Shown here piece after piece: positions 26,252-38,305 of a stretch of 64,000 bases of DNA (position 1 is the first letter of the stretch; every line of letters begins with the position of its first letter). The position numbers and the translations under genes were made by a program. The notes below the pieces were generated by a model. It was not told where the DNA came from, did not search any database, and saw nothing but the letters and a program-made list of their open reading frames with translations. Source of the stretch: Megascapheus bottae (taxonomy: Eukaryota > Chordata > Mammalia > Rodentia > Geomyidae); assembly GCA_024803745.1 (NCBI GenBank), contig JANJXV010000013.1, positions 33,584,001 through 33,648,000 of the forward strand, given 5' to 3'.

Positions 26252-26472
26252 TGGCTGGGAGTTTGGCCTCGTGGTAGAGTGCTTGCCTAGCATGCCCATA
26301 AGACCTGGATTTGATTCCTTGGTACCACATACATAGAAAAAGCTGGAAGTGGTGCTGAGACTCAAGTGGTAGAGCTCTAGCCTTGAGAAAGTCCAAGGAC
26401 AGTGCTCAGGCCCTGAGCTAAAAGCCCAGGACTGGCATAAATAAATAAATAATTACATAAATAAATAAACAA
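26252..26472 (+). mobile_element. Dimeric ID-like SINE with target-site duplication
   Basis: This SINE is built from two tRNA-like units. The left unit has an A-box-like TTTGGCCTCGTGGTAGAGTG and a B-box-like GGATTTGATTCC. The right unit carries CTCAAGTGGTAGAGCTCTAG and ends CCCAGGACTGGC. An A-rich ATAA tail follows. Near-identical flanks starting AAAACTATGA occur at 26235-26244 and 26473-26482 and extend to 16 bp with two mismatches, marking the target-site duplication. Confidence 0.85.
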
Positions 26473-26904
26473 AAAACTATGAGTAAGTCCCAAGGCTCTC
26501 AGTTAAACAGCTGAGACTGAATCAGAACTCTACCACATAGTCCATGTGATATAACAACAAGAATTCACTATGCCTCAGCTAATGAGATATCTCTCTGAAA
26601 TGAGATGGTTATTATGTCTTTACTTTTTTTAATCCCATGATTGGTATGGATCCAATAACATCATGCCATTTCATCTCTAATACATCTAGCATTTACTGAG
26701 ACTTACACAGGAGCTCTCAATATCTTCCATCCAACACAGAAGGCAAGCTGAAAAGAGTTGCTCAAAATAAATTCCACAATATTGATTTATAGAATCTAAT
26801 ACCAATGCAGACACAATGCAAAATTCCAAGTCTTCATTTACTCTGGCTTTTAAAGCCATATCATTTGGTTTTAAACTAACATAATCTAGGATCTAGCACA
26901 AAAA

Positions 26905-27110
26905 AGCTCTGCACCTTGTAGTCAAGCCAACTTGGACTCTCCTAGTTCTGCCAGTCACTACAGATGTAATCTTCAGCACATTTCCTTCCTCAGTCTCCCT
27001 TTGCTCACCTGTTAGAGCACATGTAATAACAGTCTCTGTTACAACTTCAAAGAAGTAGATGTAAGACTTAATTTATATAAAACATCTGACATACTGCCAG
27101 GGGTTTCTAG
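26905..27110 (+). mobile_element. MIR SINE
   Basis: AGTTCTGCCAGTCACTACAG, ATTTCCTTCCTCAGTCTCCC, ACTTCAAAGAAGTAGATGTA and CATCTGACATACTGCCAGG are in MIR order. Confidence 0.65.
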
Positions 27111-29374
27111 AATGAGTTCTAGAATGAGTTCTCTTTCCTCTATGTCACAATTTCTAATTTCCTGTGAGTTCAAATAACAAATTCAGTGAGCACAGTGAAG
27201 GAGGTAGGAGACAATAATTGACTTCACACTGTGTGCTTGTGTTTGTTTGATTTTAGGGTCTTTGCCAAAAAAAGCCACAAAAGGAACTGGGCTTCTTTCT
27301 CTTGAAATGTCAAGTGTGGATTTTTTTGTCCATATTAACGGTTCTCACTGGTCTGTCTCTTTAAGGAAAAGACCCTGAACAGGCTGCTCACCCCATTAAT
27401 ACTAAAGACTGTGAGTTTTTCAGTTCTCCTGAACTCTGCATGACCCTCACAGACAATAATTGCTTTAACATAGGGTTAGGCAACAGCAACAAACTTGTCT
27501 AAAAATAAGCTAGGGCTTTAAATATAACTTAACCTGGGAGATTTAAGTAGGTAAAGAAGATGGCTTCTCTCCGGAATTGCTTCTTGATTAATCACCCCAT
27601 CTGAGGTTGGTTGAAAAAAAAAATGACAGTTTTCAAACAGGGCTTTAAATGTCTCCTGCTCTACTTTTCTACACTGGCAGAAAGCCAGGCCCTGCAAGTC
27701 ATTGGTTCTTAAAGGGAACACGTTCCTTCGAATTTTACTGAGCCGAGGCTCAGGGAAAAAGTCAGGGAAGGAGCAGACAAATGGGAAGAGAGTTTCAGAC
27801 ATTTTGCTTAAGATTTTCCCACCTTCAAATTCAACTCCAGGAACACCAGCTGAGCAAAAAATGGCAATCAGGATTGCCTCCAACACCACTAGGAAATGAC
27901 AGAGAAAGGACTCATGAGTCCCCAGGAGCTCCAGGCCCTAGCACCTATAGAGCCCTTGGCACATGTGCCCTTTGGGTTGTTGCTACTGCATGTCCCTTCA
28001 TCCTCCATCCAATCAAGACTCCCTTCCACAGGAAGCAAGGAGATAAGAGTCCAATGACAGGGACTCTTCTGTACCCTCATTCCAAGGTGGGGGCTCTAAT
28101 TCCAAGACTTTCTGCAGCAGGTTGTCTACTCCTTGACCAATCAGACCAAAAGCATGCCCTAAGGAGAAGGAGGGTAAGGACTCTAAGTAGCAGTCCAGTG
28201 GGAGAGATAGGAAGCTCATTTGCAGGACTTCTGCTTGCACAAGGAGTTGGGTTTTGCTGTTTCTTTTGCTTTTGAATAAACTTGTTTTCTCCACTTTAAT
28301 CACTTATACCCATTCTTTAATTTTTTTTTAACCTGCAGAAGAAACAAACTATAAGTCTAGAGTGCATCACCATGGATATCAGAGAGAAAAATAGTGTCTG
28401 ACAAGAGGGTCTATTATCAGCTAGGTTCAAGGCTAAGATCAAACAAGCTGCAATATGCTCACTACCTTCTAGGGTCCATTATCTTGTCATTTACACCTGA
28501 GATGAAGAATCTTACTAGCTTAACCTTTGTCAGCTCTCTGTTTCTCTAGCTGTCCCTGGTCACTACCACATCCTCACCCAAACTTTTGTCCTTTCAGTTA
28601 GGGAACTTACCATTTGCAGCTAATGTAGATGACATTTCCCATGTATAAGTTGTTTCCGCCCCTCAAAAGTAAAGCATGCCATTGCTGAATGGCACACTAT
28701 GCCTGTTCACAAATTATATGCTGGTGATAGTCTATGGTTCTTAGGGAAAGGAGTTTGATTGTATTATCTAGATCCAAAGTATCCTTCCAACTCAGGATTT
28801 TTAGACCAGAGATTAAATTAGCATTGAATTAGAGATTTTTTTTGATTCTGAATCATCTCTTTACAGAAACAGTTTGGCTTAATGATGGTGACGATTAATT
28901 GTGTTTGTCAGCTTGACTGAATTGATGGAGGGCTAGAAGATTGGCAAAGGTACCAATTGGTATTCATAGGTGAATTCCCAGGGAAGATGGTAGGGAGAGA
29001 GGGAATACCTAATTTGAATGAGTGAATAAATTATACTTAAAGAAAAACAAAATTCTAGGGCATTGAAAAAGCCATTGGGATGGCTTCTTGGTAGAAGAAT
29101 TTCAAAATTATATCTCTTTATTTTACTCTCTTGTTAAAATTAATATGTAAACCAATTATTTTATTGGAATGTAATTCCCTGAATTTTAACACATGTGTGT
29201 ATTTGTTCTACTACTACCATAATCTGTGGTGGTGGCATCTCCCAAAGGCTTCTCCAGGCTTCCCTTTTTTAGTTAGTGATTGCTCCCATCCTAAACTCTG
29301 GGCTCTATGGTTTTGTTTTTTGTAAAGTATTAAGTGGGATTATACAACATGAAATTAATTGAAACTGTTTCCTC

Positions 29375-29865
29375 CCACACAGAATAATTCATTTGACACT
29401 CATTCATTATGTATTTCAATAGTTTATTCCTTTTGGTTACCAAATAGTATTCTATTATACAGATATAATGGTTTGCTTATCCATTCATATGTGGAAAGGT
29501 ATTTGAGTTTTTGTGTTTCTCTGGGGCAAATAACTGGCAGTAGGATTGTAGAGTCATAGAGCAAATGGATGTTTACATTTATAAGAAACTGAAAATTATT
29601 TTAATTTATTTATTTTGATTCTTAGCCATTCAAATAGGCATGCAATAGTATCATGTTATGGTTTAAATTTGCATTTTTCTAACAGATATGATACTGAATA
29701 TCTTTTATATGTTATCATCTAACATTTTTGGTAAAGTGCATTTTATCCATTTTCATTTGATTGTATAACTTCCTTATATATTCAAATCATTATATTTTGG
29801 CATGTGATTTATAACTTTCTTATATATTCAAATCATTATAATTTTGACATGTGATTTATTCATAC
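29375..29865 (-). mobile_element. Old L1M-type LINE fragment, antisense
   Basis: The plus strand shows the degenerate order typical of reversed old L1 3' sequence: a GCTTATCCATTCATATGTGG segment, a TCTCTGGGGCAAATAACTGG segment, TTATAAGAAACTGAAAAT, AGCCATTCAAATAGGCATGC and TTTAAATTTGCATTTTTCTA. No coding capacity remains. A 46-bp internal tandem duplication sits at its right end (29767-29859). Confidence 0.75.
29767..29859. repeat. 46/47-bp tandem duplication
   Basis: Two adjacent copies (29767-29812 and 29813-29859), each with TTATATATTCAAATCATTAT and CATGTGATTTAT. They differ at only a few positions and lie in the old L1. Confidence 0.88.
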
Positions 29866-29965
29866 TTTTTGTCTATAGTTTTTCATTTCCTAAGTAGTGT
29901 TTTTGATTTAATAAAATCTAACTTGGTATTTTTATAATGCAAGGTTTGAAGATTAGTAAAGTTTT

Positions 29966-30252
29966 CTTTTCTTTTTGTGGGTCATGGAGGTAGAACTCTC
30001 TGTTTGGGTACTGTCCCTGCATTGTTCATCTCCAGGCTACCACCCTACCCCTTGTCTTGGGCATTGTCCCTGAGCTCTTCAGCTCAAGACTACTGCCCTA
30101 TTCTTGAGCCAAGTCCCACTTCCCCTTTTCTAGAGGTTAACTGGAGAAAAGAGTCTTAGATCCTTTTGTGCCTGGGCTGGCTTTGAAACTTGATCATCTG
30201 ATCTGACTCCAGAGTAGCTAGGATTACAGGTGTGAGCCACTGCACCCAGCTG
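29966..30252 (-). mobile_element. B1/ID composite SINE with an extra partial ID repeat, minus strand
   Basis: The left part holds two related blocks (GGGTACTGTCCCTGCATTGT and GGGCATTGTCCCTGAGCTCT), which suggests an internal duplication of the ID-like module. The right part is B1-like: GGGCTGGCTTTGAAACTTGA and AGCTAGGATTACAGGTGTGA. TAGTAAAGTTT at 29954-29964 and 30258-30268 is a probable target-site duplication. Confidence 0.75.
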
Positions 30253-31059
30253 AATTTTAGTAAAGTTTACCACAATTACTTAATAAACTTTAATTCCTTT
30301 CTTTCATGGACTGTTTTCAGTGCTAGATGAATAGCCTCTTGCCTCACTCTAGATTATGAATATTGTCCACTTTCTTCTAAAGGTTTCCTACATTTGCTTT
30401 GCCATTTAAACTAATGATTATTTCTGAGTAAAATCACATATAGTGTATGTAGTTTAGGTCAATGTCCATTTTTTTCTGCTTAAGAACTGAAATTATTCTA
30501 ATACAATTTTATAAAAACTCTTGACTTTCTTTAGAATTTAGCAAATTACCTTCGCACATTTTCCAAAAATGAATGTCATACTTATGTAGCCCTTTCTAGT
30601 CTATCCCAGTGTAACGTGTATCTGTCCATTCATTGGTAGCACAGTATCTTCCCTAATGTATCTTTATAGAATTGTAACAAATAGGTAGTTTGCTCTCCTA
30701 ACATGCTCTGGAATCATTTTCTAACCAGTATCATCTTATGCTACAGAAACGGGAAGAAATGATGCAGTAAAGACTTAACTTTTATTGAATATGCAATAAG
30801 TAGTGGACCATGGGAATTTACAATACTTGAACACTCATTATTATCTCATTTCTGAAGAGAATATGAATCTTGGTGAATTTTAATAACAGGCTGAAGGCTA
30901 CAAAGTAATTGTAGTTATCGCAGAAACTCACCCCTTGGGTAGATCAGGTTGACCCTCAAGTTCACACATATTCTACATAGTGGCTCATGTCACCTCTTCT
31001 GGGTTTTGGATATTTTAAAAAGGCCTAAAAATGCCTTGAATGTTCTGCTAGATTTAATT

Positions 31060-31252
31060 TTTTTTTTTGCCAGTCCTGGGCCTTGAACTGAGGCCCTGAA
31101 CACTGTCCTTGGGCTTTCTCAAGGCTAGAGCTCTACCATTTAAGCCACGGGACCACCTCTGGCTTTTTCTTTGTATATGGTACGAAGGAATCGAACCTGG
31201 GTCTTCGTGCATGCTAGGCAAGCACTCTACTACTAGACCAAATTCCTGGCTC
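31060..31252 (-). mobile_element. Dimeric ID-like SINE, minus strand
   Basis: The T run is followed by GCCAGTCCTGGGCCTTGAAC, GGCTAGAGCTCTACCATTTA, GAAGGAATCGAACCTGGGTC and TAGGCAAGCACTCTACTACT. A TAATTTTT sequence occurs on both sides, but it overlaps the tail and is weak evidence for a target-site duplication. Confidence 0.84.
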
Positions 31253-32892
31253 CTAATTTTTAAAAATTATTTACGGTTAAAAAAAAGTCTTGTGGTTTCT
31301 CAAATAATATTTCATTTCCATAGTTGAGCCTCAAACAATTCACAATTTGAACGATTTTTGAGTTTGTTCTAGAGAAACTGTTTAGTTAATCACCTAAAAG
31401 TAGATTGTCACACTGGCTACAGAAGATAAATAATCTGTATTATATGTCTTTAATTTAATGTAACTTACTCTCATTAATTAAATGCCAATTACCTGCTTGT
31501 CTTTCCTGGGAACTGGCCTTTGCAATCGATCTTTTCAGAAAGGTTGTACACACACGCTCAGAGGTATTAATATCATTCCTAAGATTTACAGGCTTTGGAC
31601 TCTTTGGCTTAAACCATCCTCAAACACTCCACACCATAACCGCAGATAATCGTCATAAATTTCCTGATCCTTCACCCAACTGGTTCTTAAATTTCCATTC
31701 CATAACGGGCTTGAGGGAGTTCATATTTATCATCCTGAGATGGCTACTTCTTCAGGACCAGTGCATTCCAGAAAGTCTCTGGATTTTAGCTTTCTGAACC
31801 ATCCACCTACCTTGGGCATTGGCTATTTACAATAAGTGAAAATCCATGGGGTCTAGGAGAGTAACTTTTGTCCTGTGACTCTCCTGTGCAGGGACATAAA
31901 ACAAAAGCATTGATTCACAGACAATATCACCTTGCAAAAATATCTGGAGCAACTTGGACTCTCAGAAGTTCTTTGAAGGCCCCACCTGCACTGAGAAAAG
32001 CATTCAATGGCAGCATATGTCCACTGCTGAAAACATTCCCATTCCAGCCTTCAGCAGTTGGCCACATGTATCTGCAGTTTCTCTTCAATTTCTTACCCTC
32101 TAGTCTGCTTATTCTTTGTGCTCAAATATAACTATCTATTTTATGGTTGCTATAAATTAAAGTCTTACAAATGCCTGGTTCTTTATATCACAGAGCTGGT
32201 CTAAAATATGTGCCTTCTAATTCTATACTCAAGTTCAGCAAAACAAGGAGTCAGAAGAGGAACACCAATTTATTGAAGGGAAGTCCACATTTACTTATAA
32301 GCCCTTAGTCCTACCTTCCTGCTATGAAGCAGCTTCCACCCTTTGTTTCTTAAATCTTTGATTTGGGGGTGTGGAATAAAATTATCTCCATCTTGACCAA
32401 CGTTGATTTCTACTTGTTCTTTTTTAAGTAGAATACTTATCTTTATATATTTGTAAAATAGAACTAATTCAAAATAAGAAAAGTAGAGGAGAAAAGTATA
32501 GTTCTCCCATTCTTTTCCCAAGCCCTGGAGCAACTACTTTAGCAGCAATTAAAATTTAGATGATATGCTATGCCTCTATGTCTGGAGATACCAAATTACA
32601 GCTACTTCACTTTCCACAAAGAAAGAGGAGATAATTAGATGTCCACTCATATCTCTTTTAATTCCCACCCTAATGTTTGCTAGCCATATTATCATTTGCA
32701 TGGTCAAGGTTTGTCTTCTGTGCTACAATTGTAATTTTTGTGCTTTGTATGCAGATTCTCATCCTGAAAATCAATGACTCTTTGATGCTGTGATTAAGAA
32801 AATAATCAGGCAGAGATAACAAAAGTAATTAGATTGAGAAACCAAGAAGTTAAACTCTCAAAATTTTCTTTTAGAATTCTGTCAAAAATGGA

Positions 32893-33110
32893 GGGATCTG
32901 TTTTGGTGGCTCAAGCTACCTCATTACCTCAACTACTTGGGAGGCAGAGATTGAGAGATCACAGTTCAAGGTCAATCTGGTGGGGCATTCACAAGGCTCT
33001 ACCTCAACCAACTGTGGTAATATATGCTTGCCATCCCCATCAGGGAGGAAAGTACTAATAGGAGGATCCCAGTGCTAGTCTGGGCATTAATATGAGATGC
33101 TCTCTTGAGA
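32893..33110 (+). mobile_element. B1/Alu-like SINE, degraded
   Basis: GGTGGCTCAAGCTACCTCAT, CAACTACTTGGGAGGCAGAG, ATCACAGTTCAAGGTCAATC and a second B1-like part (CCCCATCAGGGAGGAAAGTA, CCCAGTGCTAGTCTGGGC) suggest a dimeric 7SL-derived element. Confidence 0.6.
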
Positions 33111-33599
33111 ATAACAGACACACAATAGATTTTCAAAGCTACCAATCTGAAGGCCTTAAGTTCAGACATCTGCACTGCCACAAGTAATTCCATAACTTTT
33201 TTCCTACCTCATTGCCATTTTATGGATCATACTTGTCACCACACTTGTCACTGCTTCTTCAGTGCTATTTTGTCTTTTATCTTGGGTTATCTTAGTTTTC
33301 TCTTGCACTGAATGATTCATGTAAGTACCCAGGTGTTACCATTCTGAAGTTCTTACATAATCCCAAACCTCTTTATTTTGTTCAGTATTTTGTTGATAGT
33401 TATAAGTTGAATGAATAATATTGGTTCTGAATTACTTTATCTTTTATATAGAAATTATATAGAAACTATAATATTTTTAAATAGTCCTTACACTAATGAA
33501 AGTATATTCATTAGATAATGAGATATTCAAGGAAGATCATTCATAAAGCCACCACTGACATTCATAAAAGGTACACAGAAAATAACTTGAATATGGTAG

Positions 33600-33780
33600 A
33601 TTGCATGTGCCAGATATCATACTAACCTGGGCTCCCATTTTTTCATTGATTTCTGCATTTCAGTAATGAAGAAATTGAGGCTCAAAGAGATTAATAATTG
33701 TATCAAGAATTCACAGCTAGTGAGCAGTGGTGTTCTTCCCTGAACCAAGACTTTCTATCTGACTCCAAGTCCTGTTGCAA
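33600..33780 (-). mobile_element. MIR SINE, minus strand
   Basis: GAAGAAATTGAGGCTCAAAG, AATTCACAGCTAGTGAGCAG and TATCTGACTCCAAGTCC follow the reversed MIR consensus well. The dimeric SINE at 33811 inserted just beside it. Confidence 0.75.
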
Positions 33781-33810
33781 ATAGGACATCAAAAACATTA
33801 GTGATTATCA

Positions 33811-33998
33811 GGCTCTGAGTTTGCCTAGTGGTAGAGTGCATGTCTAGCATGCATGAAGACCCAGGTTCAATTCCTTAGTACCACATATGCAGGAAAAAGT
33901 CAGAAATGGTGCTGTGGCTCAAGCGGTAGAAAGCCCAAGGACAATGCTCAGGCCCTCAGTTCAAGCCCCAGGACTGGTGACAAAAAAATAAAACAACA
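33811..33998 (+). mobile_element. Dimeric ID-like SINE with target-site duplication
   Basis: It has the same two-unit structure as the copy at 26252: TTTGCCTAGTGGTAGAGTGC, a GGTTCAATTCC B box, then GCTCAAGCGGTAGA (shortened by a small deletion) and CCCCAGGACTGG, with an A-rich tail. The flanks AAAAACATTAGTGAT at 33791-33805 and 33999-34013 are identical, extending to 20 bp with one mismatch, so the insertion boundaries are well defined. Confidence 0.88.
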
Positions 33999-36900
33999 AA
34001 AAACATTAGTGATCATCACCATCTCAGGTTCCAATAATATACCCTGTGACCTGGCTTAATTTTATAACTAAAGTCAGTTTATTAAGGGTTTTTAATTTGG
34101 GTAGGGCCAAACATGAAAGAAATGCTTTGTAACTTGCCTTGATCAATTCATACCTTGAGTCCAATCACTTCATTTCTCCAATGTGTAACAAACAAAGGAA
34201 ACTGGGCTGAGAGTTGTTATTAGGCCATTATTCTCACAGATGAGCATGGTACTGATGATTCGGGTCAGTACAACAATGGCTATGAGTTGTTACAGCTTTC
34301 CTTCTCTCTCCCCCCTCCCGTAGTAACAAAAATGGCTTTGTTTCAGTCCATCCTTATTTTTCCAGCCAATCTTCAAAGTCATGGTGATGACAGTCAGGTG
34401 ATGGACTGAAGTTATTTGGAGCCATGTAAAAGAATAAGGAAGGGTATTTGTAAGAGCCACACCCAAAACTTCTCCTCAGTTATATACTGTGATGATCCAT
34501 GTGATTGAATAGAAAAGAGCAGATCAGTCAAATTTGCTAATCTATCAGATAACCAAGAGCTTTTTAAAGAGAAAGTCCAAGAATAGCTACTGAGGCTGCA
34601 TAAAGTTGCTGAGGTTCTTTGTCTTCATTGGGTTCATTTTTTTTCTCTTGCTTGATTTGTTGTTGTTATTTGTTTCATTTATATCCTATATATATTTTTA
34701 GAATGGAGTTTTATTTCTTTGCCATCAAGTAATGCTCAACCAAGAGAGATGTGATAGCCTTTTCTCTAAAGCAAAAACAACTCTTTGCAAGTACAAAGTT
34801 GCAAAGTACTTTAGCTAAAGAACACAGAATTGTAGGCACCAGATTAGAAAGAATTGCCTTGCCTCGGAAGGAATAAGGGATTGGCTTCTCTGTTCAGTTA
34901 GGCCCTAGATTCATTTTGATTGTTTATAAATAGTATTTTTATTCAAAGACACAGAACGTATATGATAAATATGAGGCCTGTCATAGGTCTAATGAAGAGC
35001 TAATTGTTTGTGAAAGATGTTCTATGAATAATACACATAAGCTTGATACACCCTGGTGTCCAGCTTTTCTATGACAATTTGACTAACCCATCAGCCTTTA
35101 TACCATAATATGACAAAGTAGAGATTATTCTCTTTTGCCATGTAGGATCTGGAAATGATGAAAAAAATGATGAAGGTCTGATTACCCTGCATACTAAATT
35201 TAGGTGTAGAACACATAAGAAAGCATTTTCTCATTAACACTATTGACAATGTTTCATGCTATAACCAATTTTCCCCATGTCTCAAACTACTTTAAATTAT
35301 TAGCCTATACATTACTGAATGACAAAGGTAAGGAAAAATATCTTGTTTCTCCTTTCTTCCATATTTAAACTCCCATCATGAGGAGTTGGAATTCTTTACT
35401 GAACAAATCATTTCTTGCCATCCTTTAAATTGGTATTTTATCAAATCTCTAGGCACTGGAATGTTGGCAGCTACTACCCATAGTAGAATGTAATGTACTG
35501 TTTCATGTCTTGATAGAAGTAATTTTGCATTTATCTTTGAGATTACTTTTATCATTCTACCAACAGTTTAACATTTTACTCATGTGTAAATGTACCATGA
35601 GTGAAGATGAGGGAAATTCTATTTGCAGTGAAGAATTCATATCGATTCTAAATAAAGGAGAAGGTGGTGAATTGCAAGTGGGAGTACAAATTTCAACCAC
35701 AGACGGGAATCTTGAACCTTTAAGATACTGCTTTTTAAAAGATAAAAAATTTCTGAAACCATCAGTGCATATTTATATGTATATATGTACATTTTAAAGT
35801 ATGCATAAAACACACATACATACATACACCTTTTTAGAATACCCTAAAAAAGACAACTGATTTGAAATTCTGCACTGTATTAGAAAAAAAAAGTGTAAAG
35901 TCTTGGGGTTATAGTTATATCTTTGACCATAATTATAGAGGCATATTTCTGAAACTTTTATTTTTGACTGCCTTTTTGGGAATATACTTTTCCCAGTAGC
36001 AAGAAGCTTAAGGTAGTCCAGGCCTTGCTTTGTAGGAAATATAGTCCACTAATTATTTGGATACCCATACCAATATCACTTTGGTGATGTCAATGTTAAT
36101 GTTAGCCAGAGGAATTCTAAATACCTGAAGAATTCAGTCTTCACTCATTAATTTGTTTGGAATGCATCCTCCAAACAGGAAATGCTTAAAGGGCTAAAAC
36201 TTTAATTTTTGAAACTTAGCATCAGTCATATCTCTATGGCTTATGCACATCAAACCTAAACTCTGTAATCTCTCAATCTCTGTAATCTTGCATTCATTTC
36301 TTCTTCCAGTAAAATATATTTCTCATCAAACATTCTTAAAAGAATTGGATGGTATTTTTTCATGTTTATACAAATCATGACCAAAAGAAACAGTAATGGA
36401 AATAGAAGAATATGCAGAAATTATTAGAAAAGATGTTATCAAAAATTGAGGCTATGTATTGCAGGTCAGCAGGTAGAGAAAACAATAGCACTGAATTGTC
36501 ACACTGGCAACTAAAGGTAAGCAGACTCAGTTCTGGTGCAGGCTAGACCACTGTGACTAAGGCTACTGGTTAAGGCTACTGGTTGGATCCTCTTAGGCAT
36601 TCCTGTGAACTGGATTGTCTGAGTATGTGGAGCCAGATGGCCACATGATAAGCACTAATTATCTGTTGCAAGGATACAGAGAAATTAATTTGCATGAATG
36701 GTCTCAATTTAGATGCATACACTGGAAGTTCAGGTGCTAAGCCCTCACCTCCAGCTCTCATCCCTCCATTGTATGAGAGTGGGGATGCTTTGTAGTAAAC
36801 CCAAAAGACTCTACATAGATTCAACTAAAGAACAAAACTTTCAGTTGAAGAGGAATCATATAATGTTAATATACTTCTCCTTCCAGAATTGTCTCTAGGT

Positions 36901-37482
36901 CAGCAATAATTGTTTGCCCAAGGGGGGAGATGAAGGGAGTTATGAAAGGGGAACGTCTCTATTGGATTGCATTTAACATTGGTCCAAAGTGGTGGTGATG
37001 AAGGGATTCTTTAAATAGCCTTGAGAATGCTGAGCTTTTACAAATGGTAGGTGATGTCCTCAGCAACCCAGCCAAGCTAGTCACTGTAAATACTACCAAC
37101 AACTACAGCACTACTGGCATAGATATAAATATTCATATCAATAAGTGGGATACTGCTGAATCCACAAGTACAGCTGGAATAGCCTTCATATTGTCAATTC
37201 ACTGGAGACACGCAATTTGTTTCTTAGGAAGTGTCTTCCTGAAGAGGGGCATCCTTACAAGCCAGTCTTTCAGGGCCATTATTTTAGAAAAATTTCATCA
37301 CAGATTATGATAATGAGGCCCACTTATCCTGGAATCCTATAAAACCATTAGACTTCCTGTTAATGAGAGAGCCAGGTTACTTACCTCTTACTCTTTTGTT
37401 CAAAGATATCCTGACATTAGAGAAGATGAGTTTATCACTTCACAGTTCAGACAAAGAAAATGATCAAAAGACAAGAAAAAAG

Positions 37483-37564
37483 GGGCTAGAGGCATGGCTC
37501 GAGGGGTCACTTGGCTAGCATGCATGAAGCACCGAGTTCAAACCCCAAACCACTTGGCAAAAGT
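37483..37564 (+). mobile_element. Monomeric ID-like SINE
   Basis: GGGGCTAGAGGCATGGCTCG, GGCTAGCATGCATGAAGCAC and GAGTTCAAACCCC form a single ID-like unit; the end GGCAAAAGTC is the tail region. Confidence 0.7.
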
Positions 37565-37976
37565 CATACAAATTGATAGGGGAAAGTTATTTAAGCTTCT
37601 TTCATTCTTTCTTTCCAATTTCCAATCCAATTCTTACCTCATGTTTTCTATTGAGCATATTTTTCTACATAATATTTGAACTCAGACACATTGTACATTT
37701 TACTCCTCTTTCTGAACTCTGTATCCATCAATAGTAGCCTTTTCAAAAAAGATGATCAATTAAACAAAAATGCAAGGAAGAAATGAGAGCCCCTTCTACC
37801 ATCATTTCTGAACCTCCTCAGATGGAACAAATATATTACTCTCACGGCAACTATTGATCTTAGGAAAGTCCTGGATTTTAAACTTTAGATATTCAGCCCT
37901 TTAGAAAACAATATATGAAGTTCTTTGTCTCTATATTTTTGTCTATAGAAATATAGCTGAAGGAAAAAGTTAATTT

Positions 37977-38013
37977 GTTATATGTATGTATGTATGTATG
38001 TATGTATATATAT
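37977..38013. repeat. (GTAT)n microsatellite
   Basis: About seven GTAT units passing into TATATA, just left of a dimeric SINE. Confidence 0.93.
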
Positions 38014-38105
38014 ACCATGTATAACACCAATAAGGTATGTACATATACATATAGACTCAAAATATTTTAACTTAGAAACAATAAATGATGGCTATCATTC
38101 TTCCT

Positions 38106-38305
38106 CTTTTTTTTTTTTGGCCAGTCCTGGGGCTTGAACTCAGGGCCTGTGCACTGTTCTAGGGCTTTTTCAAGGCTAGAGCTTGACCCCTTGAGCCACA
38201 ATACCACTTCCAGCTTTTGCTATGTATGTGGTAATGAGGAATTGAACCCAGGTCTTCATGCATGCTAGGCAAGCACTCTACCATTAGGGCAGACTCCTAG
38301 CCCCA
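38106..38305 (-). mobile_element. Dimeric ID-like SINE with target-site duplication, minus strand
   Basis: The T run at 38106-38118 is followed by GGCCAGTCCTGGGGCTTGAA, GGCTAGAGCTTGACCCCTTG, GAGGAATTGAACCCAGGTCT and TAGGCAAGCACTCTACCATT. The flanks GGCTATCATTCTT (38090-38102) and GGCTATAATTCTT (38306-38318) differ by one base. Confidence 0.86.

Noticed and set aside
26252..26330. Possible tRNA gene from A- and B-box-like motifs
   Set aside because: The motifs belong to the left unit of a SINE repeated many times in the window, with no cloverleaf anticodon arm and an A-rich tail.
27781..28275. 164-codon open frame and its antisense neighbours (27518-28303)
   Set aside because: No family resemblance, no splice context, overlapping frames on both strands and ordinary non-coding composition.
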